Shown: positions 45,430-57,191, counted from the first letter of the stretch. The stretch is DNA of 64,000 nt from an uncultured delta proteobacterium (GCA_903892415.1 CAITIQ010000369.1:1-64000), one strand, 5' to 3'. Program-made: numbers and translations. Notes: generated by a model from the letters alone, not told the origin.

Positions 45430-45926
45430 CTAGGCCGAGAGCAGGAGCCGAGGGAGCTTGCGGTTCTTGGCCGCCGCTTCCAAAACGCGTGCGTACGAGT
45501 CCATCTCACGCTCTTCGTCGTCGTTGCGATGATCGAAGCCGAGCAGGTGCAGCAAGCCGTGCGCGAGCAACATGGTGATCTCATCGGCGAGCGGGCGCTT
45601 GTGTTTCTTGGCTTGCCGTTCGGCCGTCTCGATCGAGATGACGATGTCCCCGAGTAGCAGGGCCGCCGTCTTTCCGGCGAGCAGCAGGTCTCCGATGGGC
45701 AGATCATTCTGCGGGAAGGAGAGCACGTCGGTGGGCTTGTCCTTCTTGCGCCACTCGCGGTTGATCTCCCGAATGGCCGCGTCCGAAACGAGCGAAAGGC
45801 TCACTTCAGCATCTGCCAACGCGAACAGCGCGAGCATCCTCGTGAGGTCCCGCTTGAGGCGAGCAGGCGTTGGCACCTCCGGGCGCCCACGAAAGAGCGC
45901 CCGATCCGCGGTGAGGCGAATCACCG

Positions 45927-45930
<4 letters not shown>
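45430..45930 (-). CDS. ybeY: Endoribonuclease YbeY
   Basis: A 166-residue zinc-dependent endoribonuclease used in 16S rRNA 3' maturation and ribosome quality control. The signature HGLLHLLGFDH is complete, preceded by KPTDVLSFPQND. A GTG at 45930 is chosen because it overlaps the secA stop as GTGA; the frame to 45996 extends only into secA. The overlap places it in a transcript with secA, not the more usual phoH neighbourhood. Confidence 0.93.
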
Positions 45931-49019
<3,089 letters not shown>

Positions 49020-49068
49020 CGCGGCAGACCCTAATCTCTAGACCGCCTGATCGCAACTGCGGGGACCC

Positions 49069-50427
49069 TCAGGGTTGCTCGAAAGAACGGACCGTCAGCA
49101 GCCCGAAGGGCCCCGCCACGAAAGCGCGGCGCAAGGAAGGGTCCCAACCCAGCGCAACTCGGCCGCTTTGTCCGGTTGCTTCGAGGCGGACGAGCGGCTC
49201 GAGCTCACCCGAGGTGAAATGCGGCGCGAGCAGCTCGCAGCCCTGCGTATGGCTGCACGCGACCAAGAACTCGATGCCGTGAGCCTCAACGGGGCATGCC
49301 GCCAGTGTTTGCGGGAGCAAGTGCTCGCGTAGGCCAACGATCGCTGATTCGGAGGCTCGCGAGACGCGAAGCAGTTTGGAGCCGTCCAACAGCAAGCAAG
49401 CCGCGGTGCTGGAGGCGAGCAAGGTGGCACCCCGCTCGAGCGCTCGTTCGGCCTGTGCGTCGAGCGCTACCTCACGCAGCGAGTCGAAGCTCGCCGCGCT
49501 GAAAAGCAGCTTCCCTTGTTCGGTCGCGACCCACAAACCCGCAGTGTGGCCCGCTAGCGAACGAGCCCCACTCATTCGCAAAACAGGCTCTGAACCGCTT
49601 GCCCGTAGTGTGTAGATGCGGTCCCTCACTCGCGCAACGACCTGACCTGCGGCAACCACGAGTTGGTCCGCAGGCTGCTCCAATAGCGTGTTGAACGTCG
49701 GGCCCTCGCTTCCGAGCTCCAGCCTCACCAAGCCGTTTGCTCCTGACCCTACGGTAAGGCCCGCGACCGAGGTGAGCTGGTCGAGTTTGTGCGCGAGCGG
49801 TCGCACTCGCACGATGCCGGCCAACGTGATCGTAACCAAGGAAGCTCCGGCGGCCAGCAGCATCTCCTCGGGCGCCGCGTGCAGTGCGCACAAGGCCCCG
49901 GCTTCGCCAAAGACCGTCTCGAACTCCCAAAGCCCCGTCTTGCCGAAGCCCAACTCTTCGAGCAGATCCGCGAGCTCGAAGTCGCCATCGGTGTCGGCGT
50001 CCATCGCGGGAAGCGCGCTCTCATGGAGCTCCTCCTCCTCTGCGTCGGCGAAGCCCTCGAGCCCGCGATCCAACGAGGGACCGTGCTCCTCAACCAGCAG
50101 CTCGTCGAGCTCGGGACCGGAGGCAGCGTCGTCGCGCACGGCCGGGTGGTCCTCGAACAACGACGAATCTTCTTCGTGGGCTGCGACCGTGGCGGGCTCG
50201 AGGTCCCCGCTGACGCGACCGTCTTCTTCGTCCCAGAGTTGCGCCGGGTCGTCGTTGTGAAGCGTTGCATCGCCCTGTTCAGCGCTGTCATTGCGAGGTT
50301 CGTCGATGGCGAAGTCTTCCTCGCTCGACAAGCCCAGCTCTTCTTCGCGAGAGTGAACCAGCGGATTGTGCTGCGTTGCGGGGATCGGAGGCTCGGAAGG
50401 TCGGACCACGCCCAAGGAGTGCGCCAA
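49069..50427 (-). CDS. Hypothetical protein: acidic N-terminal region and propeller-like C-terminal region
   Basis: A 452-residue protein of unknown function without a signal peptide. The first 150 residues are very acidic and low-complexity (DEEDGRVSGDLEPATVAAHE, ADAEEEELHES). The rest is a series of short hydrophobic strands separated by turns (LVTITLAGIVRVRPLAHK, LVVAAGQVVARVRDRIYTL, AGLWVATEQGKLLFSA, IEFLVACSHTQGCELL), as in beta propellers or WD-like repeats. It lies 50 bases downstream of the secA start on the same strand, so secA is likely transcribed after it. It is divergent from the DUF4911 gene. Confidence 0.7.
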   Translation of the reverse strand: MAHSLGVVRPSEPPIPATQHNPLVHSREEELGLSSEEDFAIDEPRNDSAEQGDATLHNDDPAQLWDEEDGRVSGDLEPATVAAHEEDSSLFEDHPAVRDDAASGPELDELLVEEHGPSLDRGLEGFADAEEEELHESALPAMDADTDGDFELADLLEELGFGKTGLWEFETVFGEAGALCALHAAPEEMLLAAGASLVTITLAGIVRVRPLAHKLDQLTSVAGLTVGSGANGLVRLELGSEGPTFNTLLEQPADQLVVAAGQVVARVRDRIYTLRASGSEPVLRMSGARSLAGHTAGLWVATEQGKLLFSAASFDSLREVALDAQAERALERGATLLASSTAACLLLDGSKLLRVSRASESAIVGLREHLLPQTLAACPVEAHGIEFLVACSHTQGCELLAPHFTSGELEPLVRLEATGQSGRVALGWDPSLRRAFVAGPFGLLTVRSFEQP

Positions 50428-50473
50428 CGGCTCGTCGCGTCAAGCCTGGATCTCCGCGCCGACATCTGAGATT

Positions 50474-50767
50474 GTGGCGACAGTGCGTCCCTCCCAGTCC
50501 CGTTCGCCCCTGCCGCTCGCGCGCGCTGCCGAGGGACTCGTGCAACATCGGCTCGAGGTGGACCCTCGAGAGGTGGTGTTTGTGAAGAGCATCGTCGAGG
50601 CGAGTGAAGGGCTCGCGTCGATCTTTGCCGAGTCGGGCGGCAGTTTGACCATCGCGTCGCCCCCCGCGCGAGAGCCCGCGTTGCGTGAGCTGCTCGCGGA
50701 CCTGGTCAAAGAGACGGGTGGAACATGGCTCTCGCAACATGACGAGGTGGCCCGTGTCGACGATTGA
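50474..50767 (+). CDS. DUF4911-like small protein
   Basis: A 97-residue alpha/beta protein. The segment RLEVDPREVVFVKSIVEASE, then LASIFAESGGSLTIASP and ELLADLVKE, fits the DUF4911 outline described from deltaproteobacteria. No role is known. A GTG at 50474 is taken, with another GTG at 50483 as an alternative; the frame upstream belongs to the divergent gene's leader. Its end overlaps the next gene. Confidence 0.65.
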   Translation: MATVRPSQSRSPLPLARAAEGLVQHRLEVDPREVVFVKSIVEASEGLASIFAESGGSLTIASPPAREPALRELLADLVKETGGTWLSQHDEVARVDD

Positions 50768-51377
50768 GCCGCGCATTCTTGCGGCCTGGCGTGAGTGGCT
50801 CGCGGCGCTCGCCAAAGATCCTGATTCGGCTATCGCCGCCGCGCACGTGTACGGCTCGCTCACTGCAGGAGGTCGTGACGCTTGGCTGACCGCAGTGGAG
50901 GAAGACGGCCCCAAGCTTGGCGTTCCCATCGTCGCTCTGTACGCCCCGCTGCTCTCGGTCGAGACGGACGCCGGTCGCATCGAGCGCATCAGTCAGGCCA
51001 TCATCGGCGCGGCGACGCCCCACTCGACAAAGCGCACGGTCGCGCTGCGTGGCGTCTCCTTCGATTCGATGCGCGTGGCCGCGCTGATCGCCCCGCTCTA
51101 CGCGGACTTCGTCCAGGTATTGTGGTGTCGGTACAGCCCGCATCGCGGCTTTGATTGGGTGCGGCTCGATCCAATTCTTCGTGAGGAAGATGCGCCCAAA
51201 GACCGTGATTCGCTCGAGGGCGTCGCGCTCGAGGCGACGCCGCTGAAGCTGGTGGTGGAGGAGCTGGCCCTCGCCATCCTCGCTCAGCGCCGTCTCGGGC
51301 AGGAAATCCCACGTTCGATGGTTGGGTTTGCGAACCTCTTTGACGCGAACCCCGATGCCGATGCCAGCAGTAGTTGA
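50754..51377 (+). CDS. Hypothetical protein
   Basis: A 207-residue soluble alpha/beta protein I do not recognise. It has a helical start (RILAAWREWLAALAKDPDSA), strands GVPIVALYAPLLSVE and FVQVLWCRYSPHRGFDWVRL, and a C-terminal helix (LVVEELALAILAQRRLG). A GTG at 50754 with GAGG 6 bases before it is chosen over an ATG at 50739. It overlaps the DUF4911 gene by 14 bases and the next lipoprotein gene by 17 bases, so all three seem to be one operon. Confidence 0.65.
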   Translation: MSTIEPRILAAWREWLAALAKDPDSAIAAAHVYGSLTAGGRDAWLTAVEEDGPKLGVPIVALYAPLLSVETDAGRIERISQAIIGAATPHSTKRTVALRGVSFDSMRVAALIAPLYADFVQVLWCRYSPHRGFDWVRLDPILREEDAPKDRDSLEGVALEATPLKLVVEELALAILAQRRLGQEIPRSMVGFANLFDANPDADASSS

Positions 51378-51936
51378 TTGGAGAAAGCGAGTGCTCGCGG
51401 TTGCACTCGCTGCGTGCGGCCTTTGGGCTTGTGAGCCGGTGCCCGCAGAAGTGCCGCGGCCGGCTCGACCAGCTGCCACAACGACGCCGCCGAGCGCCGC
51501 TCCACCCGTAAGCTTTCAATACCGCGAGATCCGTGGCGGGACGCTCGAATCAGCGTCGCTGCACGGGCGCATCTCGGTGATCGCTTTTGGCACCACCTAC
51601 GACGTTCCTTCGCAGGCGCAGGTAAAATTCCTGGCGCAGGTTCATCGTGATCACACGCCGCGTATCAATGTGGCGTTGATTGTCCTCGAGCAGCCGGAGA
51701 ACGAGGTGCTGGTCGCGGCCTTCGCCGACGCTTTGGGTCTGCGCTTTCCCGTCGCCCTTGCTGATGCAGCGACGATTCGCGGGGAGGGCCCGTTCGCCGG
51801 ACTACGCCACGTGCCGAGCGTGGTGATCCTCGACCGTGAGGGCCGCGAGCGAACGCGCAACCTGGGGCTGATGAGCAACGTCGAGATTGAAGAGGCGCTG
51901 ACCAAGCTCGAGGCGGAACTCGGTCCGAAGCGCTGA
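51361..51936 (+). CDS. Thioredoxin-fold (redoxin-like) lipoprotein lacking active-site cysteines
   Basis: A 191-residue exported protein with a lipoprotein-type signal (VALAACGLWAC). A Pro/Ala/Thr linker is followed by a TlpA/AhpC-like domain: SASLHGRISVIAFGTTYD, LAQVHRDHTPRINVALIVLE, VPSVVILDREGRE with the cis-Pro loop. Where TlpA has WCxPC after the first strand, this protein reads TTYDVPSQAQ, with no cysteine, so it cannot act as a thiol oxidoreductase of the usual type. It may bind a ligand or partner instead. ATG 51361 is chosen; ATG 51355 is also possible. Confidence 0.75.
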   Translation: MPAVVDWRKRVLAVALAACGLWACEPVPAEVPRPARPAATTTPPSAAPPVSFQYREIRGGTLESASLHGRISVIAFGTTYDVPSQAQVKFLAQVHRDHTPRINVALIVLEQPENEVLVAAFADALGLRFPVALADAATIRGEGPFAGLRHVPSVVILDREGRERTRNLGLMSNVEIEEALTKLEAELGPKR

Positions 51937-51964
51937 GCGCCGCGCGGACGGATGGAAAGCCAAA

Positions 51965-52021
51965 GGCCGCAGAGTCAAACTCGGCGGCCCCGGGTTGCAA
52001 CCCGCTCTCGAAAGAGCGGTT
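51965..52021. terminator. Paired hairpins between convergent genes
   Basis: Two hairpins lie between the redoxin-like gene and the convergent Cys-rich gene. The first is GGCCGC...GCGGCC with an inner GAGT/ACTC (51965-51989). The second is AACCCGCTCT against AGAGCGGTT with one bulge (51999-52021). Between them is a 14-base perfect palindrome CGGGTTGCAACCCG. They probably end transcripts from both sides; no T run is seen. Confidence 0.6.
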
Positions 52022-52027
52022 AGCGGT

Positions 52028-52717
52028 TCACATACAAACTTCGTCGAGCAGGTGGCCGCAGTGCGGCATCAGCCCGTTGTTGGCCGCAGCCGAGAGGTGG
52101 TACATGCGGCAGGCGAGCGACTCACCGCTGGTGATGCTGGTGTTGAAGTCCAGGTCGTTGGTGAAGTCTTGGCACTTGGTGTTGCAGTCATCAGCGTTGG
52201 TGAAGGAATACCCCTCGACGCCGCCGCAGATCTCTTCAGCGATCTGGCAGAAGGCCTCGCACGGGGAATCACCGCAACCGACGTTGGCAACGGGGCCGGA
52301 ACCGAGCGGACCTGCATGCACGCAGTGAGGCTCGGGCATGTCGACCGCGACGCCCGCGTGGTAGGCGCGGCATTCGAGGCTGTTGCCGCTGGTTGCACCG
52401 AGCTCACCCTGCGGGAACGCAGCGCACTCGGCCTCGCAAGCTGACTGCGTTGCGTATTGCGGGGTGCCGGCGCAAGCCGACATCACGGTGGTGCAGTAGC
52501 CCGCGCAGGTTGCAGCGGCGGTTGCTCCGCCCTCTCCGCCTCCGCCCGCCGCGCCGCCGTCACCACCGGCTCCGCCAGTGTTCGTGGAGCCGCCGCCACC
52601 AACGGTGCCAGCGCCCTCGCCTGCGGTTCCGCCAGTGCCCCCACTGCCGCTATCTCCGCAGCCAATGGCCAAGCCCGCGCCAAAAACTCCCAGCAAAACC
52701 AGCGTTCCACGATTCAT
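52028..52717 (-). CDS. Cys-rich secreted lipoprotein
   Basis: A 229-residue exported lipoprotein. Signal LLGVFGAGLAIGC is followed by a 45-residue Gly/Ser/Thr/Ala linker. The mature domain has more than ten cysteines in two similar units (CAGYCTTVMSACAG...CEAECAAF and CEAFCQIAEEICGG...CNTKCQDF), each followed by a CR-Y/M-H-like segment (LECRAYHAGVA, LACRMYHLSAA). This is a tandem duplicated disulfide module of unknown role. AAGGAG precedes the ATG at good distance. Confidence 0.8.
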   Translation of the reverse strand: MNRGTLVLLGVFGAGLAIGCGDSGSGGTGGTAGEGAGTVGGGGSTNTGGAGGDGGAAGGGGEGGATAAATCAGYCTTVMSACAGTPQYATQSACEAECAAFPQGELGATSGNSLECRAYHAGVAVDMPEPHCVHAGPLGSGPVANVGCGDSPCEAFCQIAEEICGGVEGYSFTNADDCNTKCQDFTNDLDFNTSITSGESLACRMYHLSAAANNGLMPHCGHLLDEVCM

Positions 52718-53060
52718 TTTAAATGCTCCTTCAAGAGTGCGCCGGGACAGACCACGCGGCACCGTTGCCTCAACGCGCCAGCAGTTTCCCCGGATCTGCC
52801 GCTTCGGAACCGTAGTCCAGCTCGAGTGGCCGCGGCAACACTTTGAGCAAGTCTTGTGCCAGTAAGGCAAGGTGCGACACAATGTCGCGGCTTTTCAAAA
52901 GCAGCATTGCCCAAGACCGTTCCTGCCGTTACGACACCCTCTCGACTTTCGTGGGGGAGGTGGCGATCTGCGCTCTCATCCCTCGCGTAGAGCGCAAACA
53001 CCCGGAAGCGGGTGTCAACGCTCCCAAACCTTGGGGGCAACATTGGAACGAGGAGGACGA
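52718..53060. other. 343-base divergent intergenic region
   Basis: No gene is supported here. It should hold the promoters of the Cys-rich lipoprotein (minus) and the DUF4331 pair (plus). A short ACACCC...GGGTGT hairpin (52998-53015) lies in the leader of the plus-strand gene, 45 bases before its ATG. No clear sigma-70 boxes or riboswitch are seen by eye. Confidence 0.5.
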
Positions 53061-53810
53061 ATGAGTAACTCACTTCCCTTAATCAAGGCCCTGCGCAAGG
53101 GTCTCTTGCGGGCGGGCGCCTTGGCTGCTGTAGCGGCTTTTGCAGGCACCGCATTCGCTGCTGACCATCGCGATGGCCCGGCAGTTCAGGTCGCAGCCGA
53201 CGTGGCTGGTGACATCAATGACGTTTACGCCTTCGTCGACGGCGGCAAGCTCATCCTCGGTATGACGGTTAGCCCGTTTGCCGACGCAAACGCCACCTTC
53301 TCCGATGCGATTGTCTACCAATTCCACGTCGACAAGCGCCCGGCCTTCCTAGCTCCGTCCGCCGGCACCACCGACGTGATGTGCACCTTCAACGCCGCAC
53401 AGGATTTCCAGTGCTGGGTAGAAGACGTCGACTACGTCACCGGCCCGTCCGACGTCGAAGCGGGGACCACCAGCGCGAGCGGAGATCTGCGCGTGTTCGC
53501 CGGTCTTCGGGCCGATCCGTTCTACTTCTTCCTCACCGGGGCGAATGGAACCACCGGCTTTGCAGGAGCGCGCGCTGCCGTTATCGCCGCGGCTCCCACC
53601 CTCATGTTCAACTCGGACGGCTGCCCCATCATCACGCCGCAAATCGGAGCCACCCTGCGCGGTCTGCTGACGGCGGCAGCGCCTGCCGACAACAACTTCG
53701 CAACGGCCAACGGCCTCGCGATTGTGATCGAGGCAGAGCCGACTCTGTTCACTGATGTCGACAACCCCTTTGTGACCGTTTGGGCAAGCACCAACCGGCT
53801 CGGGAACTGA
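53061..53810 (+). CDS. DUF4331 protein, N-terminal half
   Basis: A 249-residue exported protein with a clear cleavable signal (ALAAVAAFAGTAFA, ending before ADHRDGPA). DHRDGPAVQVAAD and DINDVYAFVD are the opening motifs of DUF4331 proteins. The rest, through AIVIEAEPTLFTD and VWASTNRLG, matches only the first half of the family. DUF4331 proteins are usually near 450-500 residues. The missing C-terminal half seems to be encoded by the next gene. AGGAGG lies 7 bases before the ATG. Function of the family is unknown. Confidence 0.8.
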   Translation: MSNSLPLIKALRKGLLRAGALAAVAAFAGTAFAADHRDGPAVQVAADVAGDINDVYAFVDGGKLILGMTVSPFADANATFSDAIVYQFHVDKRPAFLAPSAGTTDVMCTFNAAQDFQCWVEDVDYVTGPSDVEAGTTSASGDLRVFAGLRADPFYFFLTGANGTTGFAGARAAVIAAAPTLMFNSDGCPIITPQIGATLRGLLTAAAPADNNFATANGLAIVIEAEPTLFTDVDNPFVTVWASTNRLGN

Positions 53811-53820
53811 GGAGATCACC

Positions 53821-54645
53821 ATGAAAACAACTCTTCAGTTTGCAGGTTTGTTCGTTGTTGGCGCGATGGCGCTGGCAGCATGTGGTGATGACTCGACCAG
53901 TGGCGGCGGTGGTACCGGCGGCGCGACTGGCGGCGGCGGCGAGGCCGGCTCAACCTCCACCGCTGGTGGTGGCCAAGGTGGCGTTGGTGGTGATGGCGGA
54001 CAAGGCGGTGACGGCGGACAAGGCGGGATGACGAACTTCCCGCCGCCTCCCGAGCCCCTCGCTCAAATTGATCGCATGGGGCGCCCGGCGATCAACACGG
54101 CGCTCAGCGGCACATTCGTGACCGCCAACCCCGACGGCAGCGTCGACGAAGTGTCCACCACCCCACTGCGTGACGCGGCACAAAACGCTTACAACGCCGA
54201 TGGTCTGCCCAGCAATTGGGACAGCAACCAGCCTATGTTTGCGGCCAACCTCGCCATCCTCGACTCACTCGACACCGGCGTAGGCGGGCTCTCCAACGCC
54301 GACGCTTGTGGCAATCAACCTGGCTACGCCGGTGGTGCCTGTGCAGGCGCCGGAACTTGCTACGGGCTGATCGCCACCGTGCTCTCGGATGACGTCCTGT
54401 GGGTAGACACCGCGGGCGTCGGTTGTTCGGCGGCTGCAGCGCCGTTCGGTTCGGGCTACCTCGCCGTGGAGTTCAACGCCCTTGGCGTTACCAACACCGG
54501 CTGTGGTGGTCGTCGCCCGATCGACGACGTGATCGACGTGACCTACGGCGTCGTCGCCGGCGTGCCCGGGATGTTTGGAGACAACGTGGCTCCGCCTGCT
54601 GGGCTCCACCCCGAGCTCTTCCCGTACCTCAAGGCGCCGCAGTGA
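53821..54645 (+). CDS. DUF4331-like C-terminal half as a separate lipoprotein
   Basis: A 274-residue exported lipoprotein with signal GAMALAAC. A 50-residue Gly-rich linker follows. The mature domain opens QIDRMGRPAINTAL, which corresponds to the QVSRxGNPLVNE segment in the middle of full DUF4331 proteins. It continues with ADGLPSNWD and ends LHPELFPYL, again typical of the DUF4331 C-terminus. It begins 10 bases after the N-terminal-half gene with GGAG before the ATG, so both halves should be made together and may assemble outside the cell. Confidence 0.75.
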   Translation: MKTTLQFAGLFVVGAMALAACGDDSTSGGGGTGGATGGGGEAGSTSTAGGGQGGVGGDGGQGGDGGQGGMTNFPPPPEPLAQIDRMGRPAINTALSGTFVTANPDGSVDEVSTTPLRDAAQNAYNADGLPSNWDSNQPMFAANLAILDSLDTGVGGLSNADACGNQPGYAGGACAGAGTCYGLIATVLSDDVLWVDTAGVGCSAAAAPFGSGYLAVEFNALGVTNTGCGGRRPIDDVIDVTYGVVAGVPGMFGDNVAPPAGLHPELFPYLKAPQ

Positions 54646-54698
54646 TTGCGCCCGCTGGGGGCCTTGCTTCCAGCTGCACAACCTTTGGTTGAGCCGAC

Positions 54699-54724
54699 AA
54701 GCGTCGCGATTCGTCGCGGCGCTT
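54699..54724 (+). terminator. Hairpin terminator after the DUF4331 pair
   Basis: An 11-bp stem (AAGCGTCGCGA with TCGCGGCGCTT, one G-U pair) closed by a TTCG loop lies 54 bases after the second DUF4331-like stop. Only a short T-containing tail follows, so it is a likely but not certain terminator. Confidence 0.65.
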
Positions 54725-54747
54725 CGTCGTTTGTGGTTCGCGGCACT

Positions 54748-56052
54748 ATGATGCTCGCCCGCGTGAAAGCTCCCTCCTTCGTTTCTTCGCTCGTCCTTGT
54801 CGCGCTCACCGTGAACTGCGCCGATGAGTCGTTGCCCGCGCCTTCGGCTTCCTCGGTGGCGGCAAGTCCCGTCGCCAGCTCGGTAGCGCCCCCGCCCGAA
54901 GTGCCGATGCCGCTTGCGACGGTCCGAACGACGAGTCCGTCGCTCGCGCTCGGTAACCTCGAGGGGCAGGTCAAAGTCGCCGAGAAGAAGCTTCGAGAAG
55001 CTCCCACCGTCGCGCACAAAGCTCAGCTCTTTGGTCTGCTTTTGCAGCGCTTTCAGATCAGCGGCGCGCTCGCTGACTATTCGCGCGCGTTGGAGCTCGC
55101 CGATCTAAAGCTCGAGGACAAGCCAGAGTTCGAAGCGGTGCTGCTGCGTGCGCGAGGGCTTTCAGCTGCGCACAAGTTCGCTGAAGCGTTGGTCGAGCTC
55201 GAGCGCGCGAAGGCGTTGGCGCCCAAAGAGCAAGCCACGCTGGTGATGTCGCGCAAGGCGGCCGTGCTGCTCGCTGTTGGTCGCTACGACGAGGCGCTCG
55301 AGTTGGCGATGACGGTGGTTCGCCTCGAGCCGACCATGTCTTCGCTCGCGGATCAGGCGGTGATCGTAGGGTCGATGGGCGGTCGAGAGCCGGCCGAGGC
55401 GCTGTTCGTTCAGGCCGAGCAGCTCTATCGCGGGGTCTCGCCGTTCGCGATTGCGCAGCTCTATTTCGATCGCGCTTCGATGTTCGAGCGTGCCGGGGAC
55501 CTGACGACGGCGACCACCCTCTTTCGTGCGGCCAACAAGCGCTTGCCGGTCCATGTGCATGTGGCCACGCACCTAGCGCCGTTGCTCGCGCCCAGTGAGG
55601 GCGTGGCGATCTTGGAGGCGCTCGGCCCGATCGAAGAGCCGGACGTCTTGGCGCAGCTCGGGGTGCTCAAGAACATGACCGCAGCAAAGTCGGGAGACGC
55701 GTTGATAGCGCGGGCGAGCGCCCTCTACGACGAGGCGATGGCCAAGCACCCGGAGGCCTTCGCCGATCACGCGGGTTGGTTTTGGATCAACGGCGGCTCC
55801 GACCCGGCCAAGGCGCTGTCTGCCGCGAAGTTGAACCTCTCGCTGCGCAAGACCGCGGATGCTTACGAGCTGATGCTGGCTGCGGCGGAGGCCGCCAAAG
55901 ACACGGCCCTGCTCTGTGAGACCAAGGCGGCGGCCGCGGGGCTCAAGTGGAAAACGCTGCGGCTCGAAAGCCGATTGAGCACGGTGGGCACTGCCTGCGC
56001 GGGCGCTTCGCCTGCACCGAGCGCCACGGCGAGCGCTGGAGCACCCAAGTGA
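54748..56052 (+). CDS. TPR-like repeat lipoprotein
   Basis: A 434-residue exported lipoprotein (signal FVSSLVLVALTVNC). A Ser/Val/Pro linker leads into a helical-repeat domain. Typical TPR phrases are visible: AHKAQLFGLLLQRFQISGAL, HKFAEALVELERAKALAPKE, GRYDEALELAMTVVRLEP, AQLYFDRASMFERAGDLTTATTLFR. TPR arrays mediate protein contacts, here in the periplasm or on the outer membrane. The ATG at 54748 is followed by another ATG at 54751; either is possible. The next gene starts 32 bases later. Confidence 0.8.
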   Translation: MMLARVKAPSFVSSLVLVALTVNCADESLPAPSASSVAASPVASSVAPPPEVPMPLATVRTTSPSLALGNLEGQVKVAEKKLREAPTVAHKAQLFGLLLQRFQISGALADYSRALELADLKLEDKPEFEAVLLRARGLSAAHKFAEALVELERAKALAPKEQATLVMSRKAAVLLAVGRYDEALELAMTVVRLEPTMSSLADQAVIVGSMGGREPAEALFVQAEQLYRGVSPFAIAQLYFDRASMFERAGDLTTATTLFRAANKRLPVHVHVATHLAPLLAPSEGVAILEALGPIEEPDVLAQLGVLKNMTAAKSGDALIARASALYDEAMAKHPEAFADHAGWFWINGGSDPAKALSAAKLNLSLRKTADAYELMLAAAEAAKDTALLCETKAAAAGLKWKTLRLESRLSTVGTACAGASPAPSATASAGAPK

Positions 56053-56084
56053 GACGGTGTGGACGGAGCACGGAGTCAGCCTTC

Positions 56085-57191
56085 ATGAGGCCGCGAGCAG
56101 GTCTCGGACGTAGGCTCGTCGCAATGTGGAGCTGGCTGTTTGTCGCGACGTTGATGGTCCTCTCTCTCCCGCAGCGCGTGTTCGCGCATGAGCTGGGAGC
56201 CTCCAAAGGTGAATACGAGGTGACCGAGGCGGGGACCTCGATTCGAATCAACCTTTCTGCGCGCGAGGGTTCGATTGCGGCTGGCGGCTCCGGGGATGCA
56301 GCGCCGTCCGAGGAGCAAGCTGCCAAACTCGCCGCGCTGGTGGTTCTGCGTCGCGGTGAAACGGTGTGTGAAGGCTCTCCACCAAAGTCGAGCCTGGTGG
56401 AGAAAGACTGGCTGCTCGAGCTCGAGTACCCACCGTGCGGGACGCAGGGCAACTACCACGTCGAGCTTGGAGCGCTGTTCAAAGCGCTGCGCATTGGTCA
56501 CACCCACGCAGCGTTCATCAGCGACAGCGCTGGCAAGCGCGACGACACGCTGCACTCTGGCAGGCCAACCCTCGAGCTTGCACCGCCACCCGGTTCAGCG
56601 TCGAGCGCAGAGCAAACGCCCATCGCTCGAACTCGCGCTCAGATCGCGGTCGAGTACGTCAAGCTGGGCGTCGAGCACATTCTGATGGGCTTCGATCACC
56701 TCGTGTTTCTGCTTGGCTTGGTGATCATCGGGGGACGGCTCAAGCACATGCTCGCGATGGTGACGGCCTTCACCGTGGCCCACTCGGTAACGTTGGGCTT
56801 GGCCGTTACTGGCGTCTTCAATCCGCCGGGGTCGGTGATCGAGCCGCTGATTGCGCTCAGTGTGGCCTACGTCGGGGTGGAGAACTTCTTGGTGAAGGAC
56901 GCGAGCAAGCGTTGGCGCATCACCGCGGCGTTTGGGCTGATCCACGGCTTCGGTTTCGCTGGCGCGCTCGGGGAGATCGGCGTGCCGCAGGGCCATCTCG
57001 CGCTCGGGCTCGCCACCTTCAACGTCGGCGTCGAGTTGGGGCAGCTGATGGTGATGGCGCTTGTGTTGCCCATCATCTTGGTGCTGGGCAAGCGAGAGTG
57101 GTTCCGTGAACGCGGCGTGAAGGTGTTCAGCGTCGCGGTGGCGGTGCTCGGGCTCTTTTGGTTCGTGACGCGATTGTTGCCCGAGGCCTGA
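56085..57191 (+). CDS. HupE/UreJ-family membrane protein
   Basis: A 368-residue protein with a signal-like N-terminus (LVAMWSWLFVATLMVLSLPQ) and a soluble exported domain of about 170 residues. A HupE/UreJ-2-like membrane domain follows, beginning VEYVKLGVEHILMGFDHLVF, with AFTVAHSVTLGLA and LIHGFGFAGALGEIG. HupE/UreJ relatives are nickel or cobalt permeases, but members with this large N-terminal domain have unproven function. The conserved His residues in the membrane part fit metal handling. ATG 56085 is chosen; ATG 56124 is possible. Confidence 0.85.
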   Translation: MRPRAGLGRRLVAMWSWLFVATLMVLSLPQRVFAHELGASKGEYEVTEAGTSIRINLSAREGSIAAGGSGDAAPSEEQAAKLAALVVLRRGETVCEGSPPKSSLVEKDWLLELEYPPCGTQGNYHVELGALFKALRIGHTHAAFISDSAGKRDDTLHSGRPTLELAPPPGSASSAEQTPIARTRAQIAVEYVKLGVEHILMGFDHLVFLLGLVIIGGRLKHMLAMVTAFTVAHSVTLGLAVTGVFNPPGSVIEPLIALSVAYVGVENFLVKDASKRWRITAAFGLIHGFGFAGALGEIGVPQGHLALGLATFNVGVELGQLMVMALVLPIILVLGKREWFRERGVKVFSVAVAVLGLFWFVTRLLPEA

